64,000 bases of DNA from JBNNGK01 sp050268245 (GTDB taxonomy: Bacteria > Pseudomonadota > Gammaproteobacteria > Enterobacterales > Enterobacteriaceae). The stretch's first letter is position 1; the number at the start of each line of letters is the position of its first letter. Positions 34,768 to 43,880 of the stretch are shown one piece after another. Position numbers and translations under genes: made by a program. The notes beneath the pieces were generated by a model. That model ran no database searches. It was not told the origin of the DNA and worked only from the letters and a program-made list of their open reading frames with translations. The DNA is taken from positions 1 through 64,000 of the forward strand of contig NZ_JBNNGK010000001.1 of the NCBI RefSeq assembly GCF_050268245.1, read 5' to 3'.

Positions 34768-35676
34768 TCAGAAATACCCTTGACGCTTTTTCAGCTCCAT
34801 CGAACCGGATTGATCGCGATCGATCATCCGCCCCTGACGCTCACTGGTGGTGGACACCAGCATCTCTTCGATAATTTCCGGCAGCGTTTGTGCGGAAGAT
34901 TCCACCGCCCCGGTGAGCGGCCAACAGCCCAGCGTTCGGAAGCGCACCATACGCTGGCTGATCATTTCACCCGGCTGGAGATCGATACGATCGTCGTCCA
35001 CCATCATCAACATGCCGTCGCGCTCTAACACCGGGCGCGGTTTCGCCAGATACAGCGGCACAATGTCGATCTTCTCCAGGAAGATGTACTGCCAAATGTC
35101 CAACTCGGTCCAGTTCGACAGCGGGAAGACGCGAATGCTCTCCCCCTTGTTAATCTGACCGTTGTAGTTATGCCACAGCTCTGGCCGCTGGTTTTTCGGA
35201 TCCCAACGGTGAAAGCGGTCACGGAACGAATAAATACGCTCTTTGGCGCGAGACTTCTCTTCATCACGGCGCGCGCCGCCGAATGCAGCATCAAAACCGT
35301 ACTTGTTGAGCGCCTGCTTTAAGCCTTCGGTTTTCATGATGTCGGTATGTTTAGCGCTGCCATGCTCGAATGGGTTAATCCCCATCGCTACCCCTTCCGG
35401 GTTTTTATGCACCAGCAGCTCAAAACCGTACTCTTTGGCCGTGCGGTCGCGGAATTGGTACATTTCGCGGAATTTCCAGCCGGTATCAACGTGCAGCAGC
35501 GGAAACGGCAACGTCCCCGGATAGAATGCCTTACGCGCCAGATGCAGCATCACGGAGGAATCTTTACCGATGGAGTAGAGCATCACCGGGTTGCCAAATT
35601 CAGCGGCGACTTCACGGATAATATGAATACTTTCCGCCTCCAATTGCCGCAAGTGTGTGAGTCGTTTTTCGTCCAT
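34768..35676 (-). CDS. cysD: sulfate adenylyltransferase subunit 2
   Basis: Catalytic subunit of ATP sulfurylase (PAPS reductase-like fold), making APS from ATP and sulfate. The 302-residue protein has the PP-loop MLYSIGKDSSVMLHLARKAF, LHVDTGWKFREMYQFRDRTA and GGARRDEEKSRAKERIYSFR, and ends with KKRQGYF. It lies 9 bases after cysG and upstream of cysN. Confidence 0.98.
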   Translation of the reverse strand: MDEKRLTHLRQLEAESIHIIREVAAEFGNPVMLYSIGKDSSVMLHLARKAFYPGTLPFPLLHVDTGWKFREMYQFRDRTAKEYGFELLVHKNPEGVAMGINPFEHGSAKHTDIMKTEGLKQALNKYGFDAAFGGARRDEEKSRAKERIYSFRDRFHRWDPKNQRPELWHNYNGQINKGESIRVFPLSNWTELDIWQYIFLEKIDIVPLYLAKPRPVLERDGMLMMVDDDRIDLQPGEMISQRMVRFRTLGCWPLTGAVESSAQTLPEIIEEMLVSTTSERQGRMIDRDQSGSMELKKRQGYF

Positions 35677-35685
35677 AACAGATCC

Positions 35686-37104
35686 TTAAGCCAGATTCAC
35701 AACGGCGGAAACCGTCTGAGATTGATGCCCAAACCAGGCAATTTGATGGTGTAACGCCACCACTTCGCCAATCACCAGCAAGGCCGGCAACGGCGCCTGT
35801 TGGGCCAGTTGTTCGAGTTGTTGCAGCGTGCCAGTTTGCACCTGCTGGGAAGGCAGCGTGCCACGGCTGATTACCGCCACCGGAGTTTCTGGCGCACGGC
35901 CGTGTGCCATCAAACGCTGGCTGATATCTGCCGCTTTCATGGTGCCCATGTAAATCGCCAGCGTCTGACGCGTTCGCGCCAAGTCCGCCCAGTCAAGCCC
36001 GTCACCGTCAGGACGGCAATGGCCGGTAATAAAGGTCACGCTTTGTGCATGATCGCGGTGCGTTAGCGGGATCCCGGCATACGCCGTTGCCCCTGCCGCC
36101 GCCGTCACCCCGGGGACAACTTGAAACGGAATACCCGCTGCCGCCGCCACCTGCAACTCCTCCCCGCCACGGCCAAAAATGAACGGATCGCCCCCTTTCA
36201 GACGTACCACCCGTTTGCCCTGCTGTGCCAGCTCTACCAGCAAGCGATTGGTTTCTTCTTGAATCACCGAATGCGCGCCAGCGCGTTTACCCACGCAGAT
36301 GCGTTCCGCATCACGGCGCACCAGATCAAGAATGGCGTCGCTGACCAGATGGTCATACAGCACCACATCGGCCTGTTGCATCACCTGCAAGCCGCGCAAC
36401 GTCAGCAGACCGACATCGCCCGGCCCAGCCCCGACCAAAGCGATTTCCCCCTGCGCCCGCTCATGACCATCGGCAAATGCGGTTAAGTCCTGCTCAAGCT
36501 GCTGTTCGGCCTGCTGCTGCTGGCCGTTGGCCACCAAGGTAGCAAACCGTCCATTCAGGGTTTTCTCCCAAAAACGCCGGCGTTCGCCAATCGAGGCTAA
36601 GGTCTGCTTAACGCGTTGGCGAAAGCCCCCCGCCAGCTGAGCCATCGGCCCCAGACTGGCAGGCAATAACGCCTCCAGCTTTTCGCGCAGCATTCGCGCC
36701 AACACCGGTGCCTGGCCGCTGGAAGAAACCGCCACCATCAGCGGTGAACGGTCGATAATCGAAGGGAAGATGAACGAGCAGCGCGGTTGATCGTCCACCA
36801 CGTTGGCCAACACACGGCGTTTATCCGCTTCGGCATACACGGTGGCGTTGAGTTCGCTGTCATCCGTCGCGGCGATCACCAGAAACACCTCATCTAACTG
36901 TTCCGGCACAAAATCCTGGCCGAGCCAGCGGATTCGCCCTTCCTGACGACGTTGTTCAAGTTGCGATGAGAGCGACTGCGCCACTATCCGTATCTCAGCC
37001 CCGGCTCGCGAGAGCAGCTCAACCTTGCGCTCTGCGACTTCACCACCGCCAACGACCAGTACCGGGCGTTGTTTTAGGTCGGCAAATATAGGTAGATAGT
37101 CCAC
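35686..37104 (-). CDS. cysG: siroheme synthase CysG
   Basis: Makes siroheme, the cofactor of sulfite reductase CysI. The 472-residue fusion has an N-terminal dehydrogenase/ferrochelatase (PVLVVGGGEVAERKVELLSR, FIFPSIIDRSPLMVAVSSSG) and, from about residue 220, uroporphyrinogen-III methyltransferase (VALVGAGPGDVGLLTLRGL, VVRLKGGDPFIFGRGGEEL, GIPLTHRDHAQSVTFITGH). The start is GTG at 37104, matching the conserved (M)DYLPIFADLKQRP N-terminus. First gene of the operon with cysDNC, which ties cofactor supply to sulfate activation. Confidence 0.95.
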   Translation of the reverse strand: MDYLPIFADLKQRPVLVVGGGEVAERKVELLSRAGAEIRIVAQSLSSQLEQRRQEGRIRWLGQDFVPEQLDEVFLVIAATDDSELNATVYAEADKRRVLANVVDDQPRCSFIFPSIIDRSPLMVAVSSSGQAPVLARMLREKLEALLPASLGPMAQLAGGFRQRVKQTLASIGERRRFWEKTLNGRFATLVANGQQQQAEQQLEQDLTAFADGHERAQGEIALVGAGPGDVGLLTLRGLQVMQQADVVLYDHLVSDAILDLVRRDAERICVGKRAGAHSVIQEETNRLLVELAQQGKRVVRLKGGDPFIFGRGGEELQVAAAAGIPFQVVPGVTAAAGATAYAGIPLTHRDHAQSVTFITGHCRPDGDGLDWADLARTRQTLAIYMGTMKAADISQRLMAHGRAPETPVAVISRGTLPSQQVQTGTLQQLEQLAQQAPLPALLVIGEVVALHHQIAWFGHQSQTVSAVVNLA

Positions 37105-37356
37105 AGCAGCCTTTTCATATAGCAGAAAGATAGTGTGACTATACGGGCTGCGATTTCGCCTCTGAAATGACGAAAAAGAATGAGTAGTTCCTTTCTGGAA
37201 TATAGAGCGCAACGCAAGGCTCACAACCGGCGAAAATGAAGCATTCACGATAAATTTAAGAACGGAGGAAATTGTTTAATTTGCCGTCACGTCTCATACT
37301 AAACGCCGCATAAGAAGCATCGGCATTGCCGGCATGATAAGAGAAGGATTTTTGGT

Positions 37357-38430
37357 ATGTTTTCCCGCTTTTGCCTGAAGACTGGCCTATTGGCCGTCGC
37401 CTTCGGCAGCATTTTTGGCGTTTCCGCCGCCACACAGCAGGTCAAAGAAGCCCCGTTGGGCACATTCGCTGCCGAACAAATCCGTTATATCGCGACCTAT
37501 TTCCCGGGGCGTATGGCGGGCAGCCCCGCTGAACAGCTTGCTGCGGATTACCTGAAACAACGCTTCGCCGATATGGGTTACCAAAGTAACATTCGCAGCT
37601 TGAATACCCGCTTTCGCTACGTAAACAAAAATGCCAGCGAGAATTGGCACAACGCCAGAGCCAATACGGTGATTGCTGCCAAAAGCGGTGAGGAACCAAA
37701 GCAAATCATCATCATGGCGCATTTTGATACCTACATTCCTCTCAGCGATGATGAGGTGGATAACAATCTCGGCGGCTTAACCCTGCAAGGGGTAGATGAT
37801 AATGCGTCTGGTGTTGGAGTAATGTTAGAACTGGCGGAGCGCCTGAAGGATATTCCCACTCGTTATGGCCTACGGTTTCTCGCCACCAGCGGCGAAGAGT
37901 TGGGATCGTTGGGATCCAAAGACTACCTGAAACGCATGAGTAAAGAAGAACGCGCCAATACCGTCTTGGTGATTAATCTCGACAACCTGATTACCGGCGA
38001 TGAGCTTTACTTCCATGCTGGCAAAAATACCCCCTCGCAGGTAGTAAAAAACACCCGCGACCGCGCACTGGCTATCGCACACCGATACGGTATTCCCGCC
38101 GCTATCAATCCGGGTACCAAGGCTCATCCCAAAGGCACCGGTTGCTGTTCCGAGCAGCGCGTGTTCGACAGGGCAAAAATTCCGGTATTGGCAGTAGAGG
38201 CGACCAACTGGTCATTAGGTAAAAAAGACGGCTATCAGCAACGCGCTATCAGCCCACACTTCCCTCAGGGCATCACTTGGCATCTGCCACAGTATGATAA
38301 TTTGCAGCATCTAGAACGCTATTTACCGGGCCGCATTGATAAACGCAGCCATGACACCGTACAAATCTTGTTACCGTTGATTAAAGAGCTGGCGCAGACG
38401 CTCCCGCCCAAGACCGGGCAGAAGAAATAG
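37357..38430 (+). CDS. iap: alkaline phosphatase isozyme conversion aminopeptidase
   Basis: Exported M28-family zinc aminopeptidase; in E. coli it trims the N-terminal arginine of alkaline phosphatase. The 357-residue precursor has a signal peptide (LKTGLLAVAFGSIFGVSA) and the metal-binding motifs HFDTY, GVDDNASGVGVMLELAE and SGEELGSLGS. It is divergent from cysG. In E. coli iap borders a CRISPR-Cas locus; here the next gene is cysH and no CRISPR repeats are present. Confidence 0.94.
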   Translation: MFSRFCLKTGLLAVAFGSIFGVSAATQQVKEAPLGTFAAEQIRYIATYFPGRMAGSPAEQLAADYLKQRFADMGYQSNIRSLNTRFRYVNKNASENWHNARANTVIAAKSGEEPKQIIIMAHFDTYIPLSDDEVDNNLGGLTLQGVDDNASGVGVMLELAERLKDIPTRYGLRFLATSGEELGSLGSKDYLKRMSKEERANTVLVINLDNLITGDELYFHAGKNTPSQVVKNTRDRALAIAHRYGIPAAINPGTKAHPKGTGCCSEQRVFDRAKIPVLAVEATNWSLGKKDGYQQRAISPHFPQGITWHLPQYDNLQHLERYLPGRIDKRSHDTVQILLPLIKELAQTLPPKTGQKK

Positions 38431-38452
38431 AGCAGAGAATGAGGATTCCCAT

Positions 38453-38476
38453 ACGGTCGAGGCATGCCTCGACCGT
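38453..38476. repeat. perfect 24-bp palindrome between iap and cysH
   Basis: Arms ACGGTCGAGGCA and TGCCTCGACCGT with no loop bases. It lies 22 bases beyond iap and is followed by a second hairpin (GTTGAA, TAGG, TTCAAC). It probably helps to end transcription of the convergent iap and cysH genes, although no T-run is present. Confidence 0.75.
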
Positions 38477-38540
38477 GTTAACCCTGAACCGATAATCGTT
38501 TCGTTGAATAGGTTCAACGCAAAGCCATTAGCTTGGTGGC

Positions 38541-39275
38541 TTATCCTTCGTGTAAACCGCACTCACGCTTGAGCCCAAAGAAACGGGTTTCCTCTTCACT
38601 CATGCCCGGCTGCCACTTGCGCGTGGTGTGGGTATCCCCGACAGAAAGATAGCCTTGCTCCCATAGCGGGTGATAGTTCAAGCCGTGCTCAGTCAGATAC
38701 TGATAAATTTGCCGATTATCCCAGTCGATTATTGGCAGCACTTTGAATACACCGCGCTGCACCGCTAACACCGGCAGGTGGGCACGGCTGCCAGATTGCT
38801 CACGGCGTAACCCGGCAAACCACGTTTGCGCGCCCAGCGTTTCCAAAGCACGGTTCATCGGTTCAACTTTGTTGAGCTGATTGTATTGTTCAATACCTTC
38901 CACACCTTGCTCCCACAGCTTGCCATAGCGCGCCTCTTGCCAAGCTGGGGACTGTTTTGCCTGGAATACTTGCAGGTTCAGCTGCAACTTTTCGCTCAGT
39001 TGATCAATAAACTGATAGGTTTCCGGGAACAGATAGCCGGTATCGGTCAGGATCACCGGGATGTCCGGTTTGATACGCGTGACCAAATGTAAGCACACCG
39101 CCGCCTGAATACCAAAACTGGAAGAGAGCACAAACTCCCCGGGCAGATGTTCCAACGCCCAGGCTACACGCGCCTGTGCCGACAGGCTTTCTAATTGCCC
39201 GTTAAGCTCGGCTAGTGCCAGCGCCTGCCCGGATTTGGGCAGCGCATTCAGCGCTGCCAGATCGCATTCAGCCAT
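38541..39275 (-). CDS. cysH: PAPS reductase (phosphoadenosine phosphosulfate reductase)
   Basis: Thioredoxin-dependent reduction of PAPS to sulfite. The 244-residue protein starts MAECDLAALNALPKSGQALA, has SSFGIQAAVCLHLVTRIKPD, ILTDTGYLFPETYQFIDQLS and GLRREQSGSRAHLPVLAVQR, and ends with the catalytic cysteine in KRECGLHEG. It lacks the extra cysteine pairs of APS reductases, as expected for a PAPS enzyme. Last gene of cysJIH, 17 bases after cysI. Confidence 0.98.
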   Translation of the reverse strand: MAECDLAALNALPKSGQALALAELNGQLESLSAQARVAWALEHLPGEFVLSSSFGIQAAVCLHLVTRIKPDIPVILTDTGYLFPETYQFIDQLSEKLQLNLQVFQAKQSPAWQEARYGKLWEQGVEGIEQYNQLNKVEPMNRALETLGAQTWFAGLRREQSGSRAHLPVLAVQRGVFKVLPIIDWDNRQIYQYLTEHGLNYHPLWEQGYLSVGDTHTTRKWQPGMSEEETRFFGLKRECGLHEG

Positions 39276-39292
39276 GTTGTCTGCCTCCACGA

Positions 39293-41008
39293 TTAGTCCC
39301 AGAAATCCCGCGCCGGATCGACCACCGGGCGAATGATGCCAGTACGGATAGTGAAATCACCGAAGCCTTCGCCCGCGATACGCTCTTGCGCCCAGCGACC
39401 AACCAGTTGGTCGATCTCTTTTAGGATCTCGTCCTCGTTAATGTTTTCGCGATACATACGTGGAATGCGTGTACCTTCACGGTTACCGCCCAGATGCAGG
39501 TTATAGCGCCCCACCGCTTTACCAACCAGACCGATTTCCGCCAGCAGCGCACGACCACAGCCGTTCGGGCAGCCGGTCACGCGTAACACGATATGCTCAT
39601 CACCTACGCCATGTTGATGCATGATGCCTTCAACTTTAGTGACAAACTCCGGCAAGAAGCGTTCAGCCTCTGCCATCGCCAGTGGACAAGTGGGAAACGA
39701 AACGCAAGCCATCGAATTTTTACGTTGCTCGCTCACACCGTCGTCGATCAAGCCATGTTCCCGAGCTAAAGCGTCGATCTGCGCTTTCTGACTTTCTGGC
39801 ACACCGGCCACAATCAAGTTCTGGTTGGCAGTCAGTCGGAAATCACCCTGATGGACCTTGGCAATCTCAGCCACACCGCTTTTCAACGGACGCCCCGGAT
39901 AATCCAGCAGACGGCCATTTTCAATAAACAGCGTCAGATGCCACTGGTTATCGACGCCTTTTACCCAACCGATACGATCGCCACGGCCGGTAAACTCATA
40001 GGGGCGAACTGGCTCAAAGGTAATGCCCGCACGTTTTTCTACTTCGGCACGGAAAGTATCAACCCCGACGCGCTCCAAGGTATATTTGGTCTTGGCATTT
40101 TTACGATCGGTACGGTTACCCCAGTCGCGTTGGGTGGTGACCACCGCTTCCGCCACCGCCAGGGTGTGCTCCAATGGCACATAGCCGAACTCACTGGCAC
40201 CGCGCGCAAAAGTTTTCTTATTACCGTGATCGATGGACAAACCGCCGCCCACCAATAGGTTAAAACCGACCAACTTGCCCTGCTCGGCGATCGCGACAAA
40301 GTTCATGTCATTCGCATGCAGATCGACATCATTTTGCGGCGGGATCACCACCGTCGTTTTGAACTTACGCGGCAGATAGGTCGCGCCCAAAATCGGTTCT
40401 TCATCGGTAGTCGCGACTTTTTTCTGATCCAGCCACACTTCAGCATACGCACGAGTACGCGGTAACAGATGTTCAGACAGTTTCTTCGCCCACTCGTAGG
40501 CTTCTTGATGCAGTTCGGACTCTACCGGGTTTGAGGTACACAGCACGTTGCGGTTAACGTCGTTGGCAGTCGCCAGCGCATCCAGCCCCAGTTGGTTCAA
40601 CAACTGATGCACCGGTTTAACGTTGCCTTTCAGAATACCGTGGAACTGGAAGGTCTGACGGTTGGTAATACGAATGCTGCCGTACAACGTGCTTTCTTGG
40701 GCAAACTTGTCAATACCTAGCCACTGTTGCGGGGTAATAATACCGCCCGGCAGGCGGCAACGCAGCATCATCGCATGACGCGGTTCCAGTTTTTGCTCGG
40801 CACGTTCCGCACGAATATCGCGGTCATCTTGCTGATACATGCCATGAAAACGGATCAGCAAGAAATTGTCGCCATTAAAGCCGCCGGTCAAACCGTCCTG
40901 TAAATCTTCGGCAATGGTGCCGCGCAAGAAATGACTCTCTTTCTTCATGCGCTCGGCATCAGTCAATTGGCCTTCTACCACCAGTGGCCCCGGGTGTTTA
41001 TCATTCAT
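39293..41008 (-). CDS. cysI: sulfite reductase hemoprotein beta subunit
   Basis: Reduces sulfite to sulfide with siroheme and a 4Fe-4S cluster. The 571-residue protein has the cluster cysteines in CVSFPTCPLAMAEAERF and VTGCPNGCGRALLAE, and two ferredoxin-like half-domains (RCRLPGGIITPQQWLGIDKF). Its start codon shares one base with the cysJ stop at 41008, implying coupled translation with the flavoprotein partner. Siroheme comes from CysG in the same region. Confidence 0.98.
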   Translation of the reverse strand: MNDKHPGPLVVEGQLTDAERMKKESHFLRGTIAEDLQDGLTGGFNGDNFLLIRFHGMYQQDDRDIRAERAEQKLEPRHAMMLRCRLPGGIITPQQWLGIDKFAQESTLYGSIRITNRQTFQFHGILKGNVKPVHQLLNQLGLDALATANDVNRNVLCTSNPVESELHQEAYEWAKKLSEHLLPRTRAYAEVWLDQKKVATTDEEPILGATYLPRKFKTTVVIPPQNDVDLHANDMNFVAIAEQGKLVGFNLLVGGGLSIDHGNKKTFARGASEFGYVPLEHTLAVAEAVVTTQRDWGNRTDRKNAKTKYTLERVGVDTFRAEVEKRAGITFEPVRPYEFTGRGDRIGWVKGVDNQWHLTLFIENGRLLDYPGRPLKSGVAEIAKVHQGDFRLTANQNLIVAGVPESQKAQIDALAREHGLIDDGVSEQRKNSMACVSFPTCPLAMAEAERFLPEFVTKVEGIMHQHGVGDEHIVLRVTGCPNGCGRALLAEIGLVGKAVGRYNLHLGGNREGTRIPRMYRENINEDEILKEIDQLVGRWAQERIAGEGFGDFTIRTGIIRPVVDPARDFWD

Positions 41009-42825
41009 CAGTAAACATCTCGCTGATAACGGCGCTCAATGCGCAGCTCACTTAAAAATTCATCAGCCTGCTCGGTATCCATACCACCGTGCTCGGCTAC
41101 CAGTGCTAATAATGTGTTTTCAACGTCCTTCGCCATGCGATTCGCATCACCACAGACGTAAATATGCGCGCCCTCTTGGATCCAGCGCCACACTTCCGCG
41201 CCTTGTTCGCGCAGTTTGTCTTGTACGTAAACTTTATGCTGCTGGTCACGTGACCAAGCCAGATCGATGCGGGTTAGCAAGCCGTCTTTGACGTAGCGCT
41301 GCCATTCGACCTGATACAGAAAATCTTCCGTAAAATGCGGGTTGCCGAAGAACAACCAGTTTTTACCGCCCGCGCCATCGGCATCGCGCTGTTGCATAAA
41401 GGCGCGGAACGGTGCGATACCGGTACCTGGGCCAATCATAATCACCGGGGTATCGGGATGGCTGGGCAAGCGGAAGTTATCGTTATGCTCAATAAACACC
41501 CGGAGATCGCCGTCTTCTTCCAGCCGGTCAGCCAAGAAGCTGGAGGCACCGCCTGCACGGGCTCGACCATCAATCTCATAACGCACCACGCCTACGGTGA
41601 CATGCACTTCGCTTTCATTCTCAGCCTGTGACGAGGCGATCGAATACAGACGCGGCGTCAGCGGGCGCAACAAACCTATCAACTGTTCAGCGCTAAGGTC
41701 GGCCGGGGCATGGCGCACCATGTCAACAATCGGCGTGTTGTGGGCATAGTGTTGCAGCTTGCTCTTATCACCCAGCAGCGCAATCAGTTTCTCATCGCGC
41801 GACAGCGCGGCATATTTTTCGACGATCGGCGTGGTGTTCTGCGTCAACTCAAAGTGGCTGCGCAAGGCCGTGGCCAACGGCAGGGGTTTACCCTCAACGT
41901 CAATCGGTTCATCGCCTTTCAACCACAACAACTGAATCAATTCATCAACCAACGCGGGATCGTTTTCAAACCACACGCCCAGCGCATCGCCCGGTTGGTA
42001 GCGCAAGCCAGAATCACCGAGATCAATCTCAATGTGCCTGACATCTTTATCCGAATGACGCCCAGTAATTTTCTGATTAACCGCCAGTTGTGCGGTCAAC
42101 GGCTGCTCTTTACTGTATGGGCTGCTGTCGATCACATCGATAGCCCCACTGGCCAGTGCGCCCGGCGTGGTGCTTTCGGTTGGCGCGCGCGCGGTTAACA
42201 CCGACACCACCTGTTTACGCCACGCAGTAGCCAGTTCCTGATATTCGACATCGGCATCCACACGCTCGACCAGGCGTTCTGCACCCAACTCTGCCAGTTT
42301 GGCATCGAAATCTTTGCCCGACTGGCAGAAATTCTCATAAGAGGTGTCGCCCAGTCCAAACACCGCAAAGGCGGTCTCCGTCAGTTTTGGCGCTTTTTTG
42401 GAATGCAGGAATTTATGCAGTGCCACCGCCTCTTCGGCCGGTTCGCCCTCGCCTTGTGTCGAGGCGACCACCACTAACAGACGCTCTTGGGCGATCTGCT
42501 TAAATTTATAATCACCGGCATTCACCAGCGTGACGCTCAATTTAGCCGCCAACAAATCGTCACGCAGTTGTTCAGCCAGACGGCGCGCATTACCGGTCTG
42601 GGAGGCAGAAATTATGGTGATACTGGCCGCCGCCGGGCTGGATGTGGCAGCCGATGCGGCAGCCGATGCGGCAACGGATCCAGGCTGTTGGTTAACCATT
42701 CCCCAGAAATAACCGGACAGCCACGCCAGTTGCGTCGGTGAATAGTCACCAATCGCAGCCTGTAGGCTTGAGAGCTGTTCCGGCGTCAGCGGGAGCAAAG
42801 ATGTTGGAGGAGCCTGAGTCGTCAT
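41008..42825 (-). CDS. cysJ: sulfite reductase flavoprotein alpha subunit
   Basis: Carries electrons from NADPH through FAD and FMN to CysI. The product of about 605 residues has a flavodoxin-like domain (IISASQTGNARRLAEQL, STQGEGEPAEEAVALHKFL), an FAD-binding domain (RLYSIASSQAENESEVHV) and an NADPH domain (VIMIGPGTGIAPFRAFMQQR, YVCGDANRMAKDVE), ending RRYQRDVY. The start MTTQAPPTSLLP is chosen over an ATG nine bases upstream. An Ala/Ser-rich linker after residue 45 contains a tandem 12-bp DNA repeat. Confidence 0.96.
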   Translation of the reverse strand: MTTQAPPTSLLPLTPEQLSSLQAAIGDYSPTQLAWLSGYFWGMVNQQPGSVAASAAASAATSSPAAASITIISASQTGNARRLAEQLRDDLLAAKLSVTLVNAGDYKFKQIAQERLLVVVASTQGEGEPAEEAVALHKFLHSKKAPKLTETAFAVFGLGDTSYENFCQSGKDFDAKLAELGAERLVERVDADVEYQELATAWRKQVVSVLTARAPTESTTPGALASGAIDVIDSSPYSKEQPLTAQLAVNQKITGRHSDKDVRHIEIDLGDSGLRYQPGDALGVWFENDPALVDELIQLLWLKGDEPIDVEGKPLPLATALRSHFELTQNTTPIVEKYAALSRDEKLIALLGDKSKLQHYAHNTPIVDMVRHAPADLSAEQLIGLLRPLTPRLYSIASSQAENESEVHVTVGVVRYEIDGRARAGGASSFLADRLEEDGDLRVFIEHNDNFRLPSHPDTPVIMIGPGTGIAPFRAFMQQRDADGAGGKNWLFFGNPHFTEDFLYQVEWQRYVKDGLLTRIDLAWSRDQQHKVYVQDKLREQGAEVWRWIQEGAHIYVCGDANRMAKDVENTLLALVAEHGGMDTEQADEFLSELRIERRYQRDVY

Positions 42826-43165
42826 TGCGGACATAATTCCTATACGTTGCCAGTGTCAGTCACAGTCTTATCGTTCCCCGAAAAGATCGGGAGAGTTTGT
42901 AAGGTTACCGAGCACATTAACAACCAATAAATAAGGGTTAGCAATAATTAATAACCAAAATGACTAAGCTGTTTTACTGGTAACGTCTATCGCTTATAAC
43001 GCTAACGACTGGATTTTATTTCATTGAATTTAAAATAAAATTTTTATCATTTGTTGAATGACTCGTATTTACAGCTAATCATTACCGTCGATAAGCCTCG
43101 CGTACACCAAACAAAAAAAGTGCTAAGCCGCAGGACGGGCATCAGCGACGTAGACCATAACGGTA
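42826..43165. other. cysJ-queD intergenic region, regulatory
   Basis: The part next to cysJ is strongly AT-rich (42900-43070), as expected for a CysB-activated cysJIH promoter. I cannot place the CysB sites firmly because the consensus is loose. No gene was seen. The remainder up to queD is the ERIC element. Confidence 0.5.
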
Positions 43166-43292
43166 TATACCCAAGATAATTCGAGTTACTTGTAGGCGGC
43201 AACTGAATGAGTCCCTGGGAGCATAGCCAACTATGTGACCTGGGTGAAGGAAGGCAGCCAACACCCAAGCAACGTGAAGTATAAAGGGTATA
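43166..43292. repeat. ERIC element (127 bp)
   Basis: Begins TATACCC and ends GGGTATA with exactly the canonical full length of 127 bases. It includes the characteristic core (GAATGAGTCCCTGGGAGC ... GTGACCTGGGTGAAGGAAGG ... GCAGCCAACACCC). It is flanked by TA, the usual target duplication. Its right end is 63 bases before queD, so it may lie in the queD leader and fold in the mRNA. Confidence 0.93.
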
Positions 43293-43355
43293 AATGGCAA
43301 GCATCGGCGCTTTCCGGTACTATGCGTCGGTTTTTGAGTCAATGAGGCCGTAATA

Positions 43356-43718
43356 ATGGCAACCACGCTGTTTAAAGATTTTCAATTTGAAGCCGCACAC
43401 CGCTTACCGCATGTGCCAGAGGGCCATAAGTGCGCCCGTCTACATGGGCATTCGTTTATGGTGCGTCTGGAAGTAACCGGTGAGGTGGATGCGCATACCG
43501 GTTGGGTAATGGATTTCGCCGAGCTAAAAGCGGCGTTTAAACCCGTGTGGGAACGCTTAGATCACCATTATCTGAATGATATTCCAGGATTAGAAAATCC
43601 CACCAGCGAAGTGCTGGCCGCCTGGATTTGGCAGCAGTTAAAACCGCAGTTGCCGGAGTTAAGCGCCGTGATGGTGAAAGAGACCTGCACCGCGGGCTGC
43701 ATTTATAAAGGCGAATAA
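43356..43718 (+). CDS. queD: 6-carboxy-5,6,7,8-tetrahydropterin synthase QueD
   Basis: Converts 7,8-dihydroneopterin triphosphate to CPH4 in queuosine synthesis. The 120-residue protein has the zinc histidines in FEAAHRLP and LHGHSF, the catalytic cysteine in GHKCARLHGH and the Asp-His pair in LDHHYLND; it ends CTAGCIYKGE. It converges with queE, the next enzyme of the pathway. Confidence 0.97.
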   Translation: MATTLFKDFQFEAAHRLPHVPEGHKCARLHGHSFMVRLEVTGEVDAHTGWVMDFAELKAAFKPVWERLDHHYLNDIPGLENPTSEVLAAWIWQQLKPQLPELSAVMVKETCTAGCIYKGE

Positions 43719-43720
43719 CA

Positions 43721-43878
43721 TTAAGGACGCGGTGTAAGCGCCCTTGAGGGCGATGACAACATTGCCTGTAAACCCGATATCCTCAGGCCTAGCGCACCGA
43801 GGGGCACTCCGGCGGCAAGCCGCTACGCCCCTTCGGCACGCTTTCTCTCATAACGCGCGTTGTCAGCAGCGTCCTTAA
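43721..43878. repeat. nested inverted repeats between queD and queE
   Basis: Outer perfect 10-base arms TTAAGGACGC (43721-43730) and GCGTCCTTAA (43869-43878), just outside the queD and queE stop codons. Inside are a second pair (TGACAAC / GTTGTCA) and the dispersed hairpin repeat. The whole gap could fold into one long structure serving both convergent genes. Confidence 0.75.
43773..43859. repeat. dispersed hairpin repeat, copy B
   Basis: Matches 10782-10868, sharing GGCCTAGCG, GAGGGGCACTCCGG and CACGCTTT. The hairpin has an outer GGGGC/GCCCC and an inner GCGGC/GCCGC stem; the inner stem differs from the other copy by paired changes that keep base pairing. Confidence 0.75.
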
Positions 43879-43880
43879 TT

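Noticed and set aside
38431..38540. Possible CRISPR locus beside iap, as in E. coli
   Set aside because: No repeated spacers or cas genes are present. The gap is 110 bases with palindromes only.
42826..43355. Open frames on minus at 43047-43304 and 43142-43366
   Set aside because: They overlap the ERIC element, have no homology, and would run against queD and its leader.
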